Source of the DNA: Sclerodactyla briareus
Taxonomy: Eukaryota > Echinodermata > Holothuroidea > Dendrochirotida > Sclerodactylidae
Direction: 5' to 3'
Assembly: GCA_026419785.1 (NCBI GenBank)
Contig: JAODTK010005574.1
Span: 97,251 to 161,250, forward strand
Length of the DNA: 64,000 bases
In this document: positions 60,315-64,000 of the stretch, in pieces
Numbering within the stretch: the stretch's first letter is position 1
Layout of the letters: every line of letters starts with the position of its first letter
Notes under the pieces: model-generated
Database searches by the model: none
Told to the model about the DNA's origin: nothing
Seen by the model: the letters and a program-made list of their open reading frames with translations, nothing else
Made by a program: the position numbers and the translations under genes

Positions 60315-61585
60315 GAAATTAAACTTGTGAAAGTCGATATCTTGGCATTTGGTCTTAATGCAGGCCGAAATTCTGTCGCGCGGAACAAAGTCAGAAAACG
60401 GTAAGAACGATTTGATGAAATTTTGTTAGGTAGTATCGGGGTTGGTTAAACACAGATTGATTAGATTTGGACACGAACAGTCACTAACGTAGATTGAATT
60501 CTTGGATTTTTAAGCGCAAATTATGCCAAATTTGCGTCGAATTTTCCCCGAAACGAATGTGTTCTTCCTTCAGCCTTCATTTCTAGGGATCATTGGAGGT
60601 CATACAAATGTGTATAATTCGCAAATACTTAATGCGAAACTTGACGTTGATTGGAACTCGTGGGGGATGGTGTACATGCAGTTCCCGCTTTTAGCTCTGT
60701 CCGCCATCTGTCAACTGTTGCCTTCTTCGGCCCGTGTTCGCTCACCTTCGGAAGGAGTTGCCCAAGCTTGGACTGCGCCCTTCATTTTTGTCACGCACCC
60801 CGCCTGGTATTTCCATTCATATGCAATGTACTTGAAAATGAATGGGGCGCAAAGCACCACAAATGCGAGTGGCGACAATGTGTCAGGCTGAACGAGGAGA
60901 GTTGCATATTCCATCCTGGTGTGTAGGTGTTGATTGATGATGTTTTACTGGATCCATGTGGTGGCTGTTGGCCACAAACTTCTCAACCATGATGTGATTG
61001 ATTAGTTTACTGGGTGTAAAGCGTCGCTGTGTTAATCCATGAAGATAATTGTGTGTTGTACAATTCAAAAGGTAAGCTTGTCTGATTGTTCTGAGGGAAA
61101 AACTTCCTATGAGAACATGGTGTTCCTGAAATTGTGCCATGATAGTCCTTGGTTGGTGAGTCTTCCGCTTGTTTGCAGGGACTGGTACAATCAGTATAAG
61201 TAAATTAGAGTTAGAAACATTAAACAGAACATCTGGTGAAAAGAGTAGTAGGGCAATAAACAGTCCTTTGGTGGCGTTAACTAAATTGAACACAGTGTCC
61301 AAACTGTCCATGTACCTGGGACGTGTTGACATGGGAAGGGTTAGGTTACGCAGTCATTAAGGGGCACATACAGGCAATAAGGTACAACTATTTCACAACT
61401 TATGTATATTCTTCCTATAAAAACATTGGTCACGCTTGAAACTATCAGCGCATGTTCTTGAGTCGGCTCTTCAGCTTGTCGCAGGTTGAGTTGCGACGTC
61501 GTATAAGGCCCATAGAGTCAACAGTAACATTATAGTGGACCCAAAAGAGTATTATGGGCCCAAAAACAGACGTTCTTGCGACGGG
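60315..61585. other. non-coding stretch with overlapping unrecognised frames
   Basis: Frames of 122 residues (+, 60523-60891) and 149 residues (-, 60883-61332) are open, with no domain, repeat or splice context. Frames of this length are expected by chance in 64 kb of this composition. Confidence 0.45.
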
Positions 61586-61589
61586 ATGC

Positions 61590-62800
61590 CAGTGTTGGGT
61601 TCCGATTGGTCATGCCGTTGAGGATGTTAAACACGAGTACAATGTCCATTGACTGTGAGACATCTTGACTTGTGAAGGTCAATGTCACAGTTCATAATGG
61701 GGGCTCAATAGCCATCGTGTGAAAATTGCCTCCCCCTCCCCTTCCACATCCCCCCCCCCCCAATGATCATTCTTTGTGGATGTTAAGTTAAATGTTCATT
61801 GACTCCAGGACATCCTTGATCATGCTGAGGTCAAGCAGGTCATAGGTCGTTAAAGGCAAACCAGCACCATTGTTGTGCAACTTGCCGTTTTGGCCCCCGA
61901 TTGGTCATTTGTTGGTGGATGTTGTCCAAACGTAGGTACAATGTTAATTGATTGCTGAGGCATCTTTTACTTTGTGAAGGCCAATGTCACCGGTCATTGA
62001 CGGGGCACACTTGCCATTGTGTTAATTGCCATTTCCACCCCAATTGGTCATTCTTTGATGTGTTTGACCAATGAAGGGTCAATGTTCATTCCTTGACTGT
62101 TAGGGGAATTTTTTTGACCATGCGAAGGTCAAGTTCGAAGGTCTTTCAAGGGGCTCCATAAGCCTTTTGTGGTGAAATTTCCCTGATTGGTTATTCTTTG
62201 ATGATGTTGACCAGCATATGGTACAATGTCCTAGTGATTTTGGCCGAGCAATTGTCAAGGTCAACTGTCATAAAGGGGGACAACATATCCGTAGCAGGGC
62301 ATTTTTTCGTTTTTGAAAATTGTCTTCTTTGCCCCATTCGATAATTATTCGATGGATGTTATCAGTTCCTAACTTACTGCGCCCATTTTGTCGGATTGCC
62401 TACGAAACTTGGCTAGCCAAACGTTGCACAAAATGTTATTGATCGTTGGGGACATCTTCGGTATGTGAAGGTAAGGCCCAAAAGTCATTAAAGGGTCCCA
62501 ATAAGTGTTGTGTAGAAATGTCAGTATGCCCTCATTGGTCTTCTTTGATGGATGTAGTGGTTGGACACTACGTTTTATTGGCGGTTAGGGTTCGATAACC
62601 CATGTGAACGCACACAATAGCACAATCGGCCACCCAATTGGTCAATTCTTTGAGAAATTAAAATTGCTCACCAAACTTGCATAGATACGTTCCGGGACTG
62701 CTAGGAAAACTGTGCCTTGAAAGTGGGGGTCAATGGTCATTAAAGGGGCGCTTTTAGCCTTTGTGTGAAAAGGTCGCGAATGGAAAATGAAAAATCGTAT
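61590..62800 (+). repeat. ~142-bp tandem array C
   Basis: The motif CCGATTGGTCATTCTTTGAT.GATGTTG recurs near 61605, 61760, 61897, 62040, 62182, 62335, 62530 and 62632. The first intervals are 137-155 bp, and later units are longer. Each unit also carries TGTGAAGGTCAATGTCAC, GGTCATTAAAGGGGC and a CATTGTGTGAAAATTGCC-like block. Roughly eight diverged units are present. Confidence 0.75.
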
Positions 62801-62975
62801 CATCATGTCTTGAGTGGTGCATATATTCAATGCTAAGGTCAATAAATCAGCCAATGTGTGAAATATTCCGAAGAAATGTATCTTCTTTAAAAGCAGCATT
62901 GATCAACACAAACACAACACAACTGCACGATGGTCTTTTCGTATAATGAATATTTGGTCATTTATTCCAAGTGAG

Positions 62976-63090
62976 CATGGTCGTCGATCCTGAGGGGGGG
63001 GGGGGGAGGGGAACACGCCCCCCCCCCCACTTTTCGAAGTGGGGGGGGGGACATCATATCAAATGCCCCCCCACTTCTGTCCTCGATGAA
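62976..63090 (+). mobile_element. GGGCGTC-type hAT left end, right end not seen
   Basis: CATGGTCGTCGATCCTGAGG is followed by a long G run, ACACGCCCCCC, and the palindrome CCACTTTTCGAAGTGG, then ACATCATATCAAATGCCCCC. The same string order occurs at the left end of the element at 8409. The flanking 8 bases are CAAGTGAG. No right partner was found. If it is as long as the 8409 copy, its right end would fall just past the window. Confidence 0.6.
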
Positions 63091-63094
63091 GACG

Positions 63095-64000
63095 AAAGTA
63101 CATGTCCGTTTACACACGTATCCGTTAAGGGGCTGTGTGGGCTGAAAAATATTGAGGAGAAAGCCGCCTCACAAAGACAAGACCACAGTGGCATTATTCC
63201 GAACCGATTGTCCAAAATTTCCCCCGCGCGCCACGCGCTCAGACGACCGTAACTGTTGCTTTATAGGTCGTGAGCGATGCATTTTGAAAGGCATTATTCT
63301 GGCGAAATGAAGCTTTGATGCAAAAGTATCTCACTCAGAAACATAGTGAGACTATTCCATTGTTGTTTTTAAATATGAAGGTAGATTCACAATTGAATGC
63401 CATGTTAATAACACGAGCAGCGATGGCTACAGGCGGATATTGAGGAGTCAGATGCCTCAACATTATGAAGTAAAAGCACGTTTGCAGATCGAGGAACAAC
63501 TTGGGCAAAGAATTAGGCACAATTCAGGCATACAAACCGTAAAAGTGGATAAATGGATCAACAATGTCAGCAGATTGCCGATTTTCTTGTCGAAAGCCCG
63601 AGATGAGCAAAAATTTGTCAATTTGTCAAGTTTGGACGTCGTGATTTTATCGATGTTCAAGAAATTTGCAAAATTCGCCGTTCGATACTGATGGTGGTTT
63701 CGCTGTCAGTAACTGTAGACCACGTGCACGATAGCACGAGATTCCGGCGTGTGAAAAATATTTCAGTGCAATTTTGTAATTCTGCGGACTCTATTTTACA
63801 AAATGCTTCCTAACATCGCATTTCTAGCAAGCTGAAGGCATAGGATAGACGTGCAACTCCAATTTTGAACACTATATATCTTGCACTCAATCAACAAAAC
63901 AGTCCGTGGGCCCTTGATCCGAAACGAGACAGGAAACAAGTTGCGGAGCGCGTCGAGATATTCACTACAATGTAATGCGCTATAATAGAATGAATAGTGA
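63095..64000. other. non-coding stretch, possibly interior of the 62.98-kb element
   Basis: No exon or RNA gene was recognised. An 83-residue + frame at 63440-63691 and its - strand shadow have no motif. Confidence 0.4.

Noticed and set aside
60883-61332. 149-residue - strand frame
   Set aside because: Length is within chance expectation, and no family or splice context is seen.

Overview
The window reads as a piece of an animal nuclear genome. There are no long bacterial-style genes, the base composition is moderately AT-rich, exons are short and separated by kilobase introns with GT..AG borders, and microsatellites and many decayed transposable elements are present. The mix (Penelope-like elements, hAT and Harbinger-type non-autonomous elements, tRNA-derived SINEs, LINE remnants, C/G-rich inverted-end elements and ~142-bp tandem arrays) fits a marine invertebrate, possibly an echinoderm or another invertebrate deuterostome. 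The species cannot be named from sequence alone.

Region 1-32.4 kb holds no gene I can support; most open frames there are chance frames. It contains a Harbinger-like MITE (4.1-4.5 kb), a LINE reverse-transcriptase tail (6.7-7.0 kb), a 1,032-bp hAT-type element with a perfect 8-bp target duplication (8.4-9.4 kb), two elements built from short minisatellite units facing each other (13.1 and 28.3 kb), a 53-bp insertion with a perfect 8-bp duplication (27.95 kb), and several dispersed repeats that recur elsewhere in the window.

Region 32.4-52.3 kb contains the only supported protein gene, on the + strand. Four exons (35345-35408, 35997-36090, 42132-42205, 52234-52316) have good splice borders and compatible phases. 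They encode a stretch with at least two, probably three, membrane segments. Two more upstream exons are likely (about 32472-32723 and 34655-34763), giving a Ser/Asp/Glu-rich N-terminal region. I do not recognise the family. The introns are filled with SINEs, tandem arrays, a 2.29-kb hAT-type element and LINE debris. The gene probably continues 3', but no further exon was found.

Region 52.3-64 kb has a second copy of a ~390-bp MITE, two head-to-tail decayed copies of a Penelope-like retroelement on the - strand (55.36-59.23 kb), a ~142-bp tandem array (61.6-62.8 kb), and the left end of another GGGCGTC-type element at 62.98 kb that may run off the window.

Single-base frame breaks in the PLE copies and the putative first exon suggest either decay or residual indel errors in the assembly. 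All element classes are inferred from ends, target duplications and protein motifs read by eye; no database search was possible.
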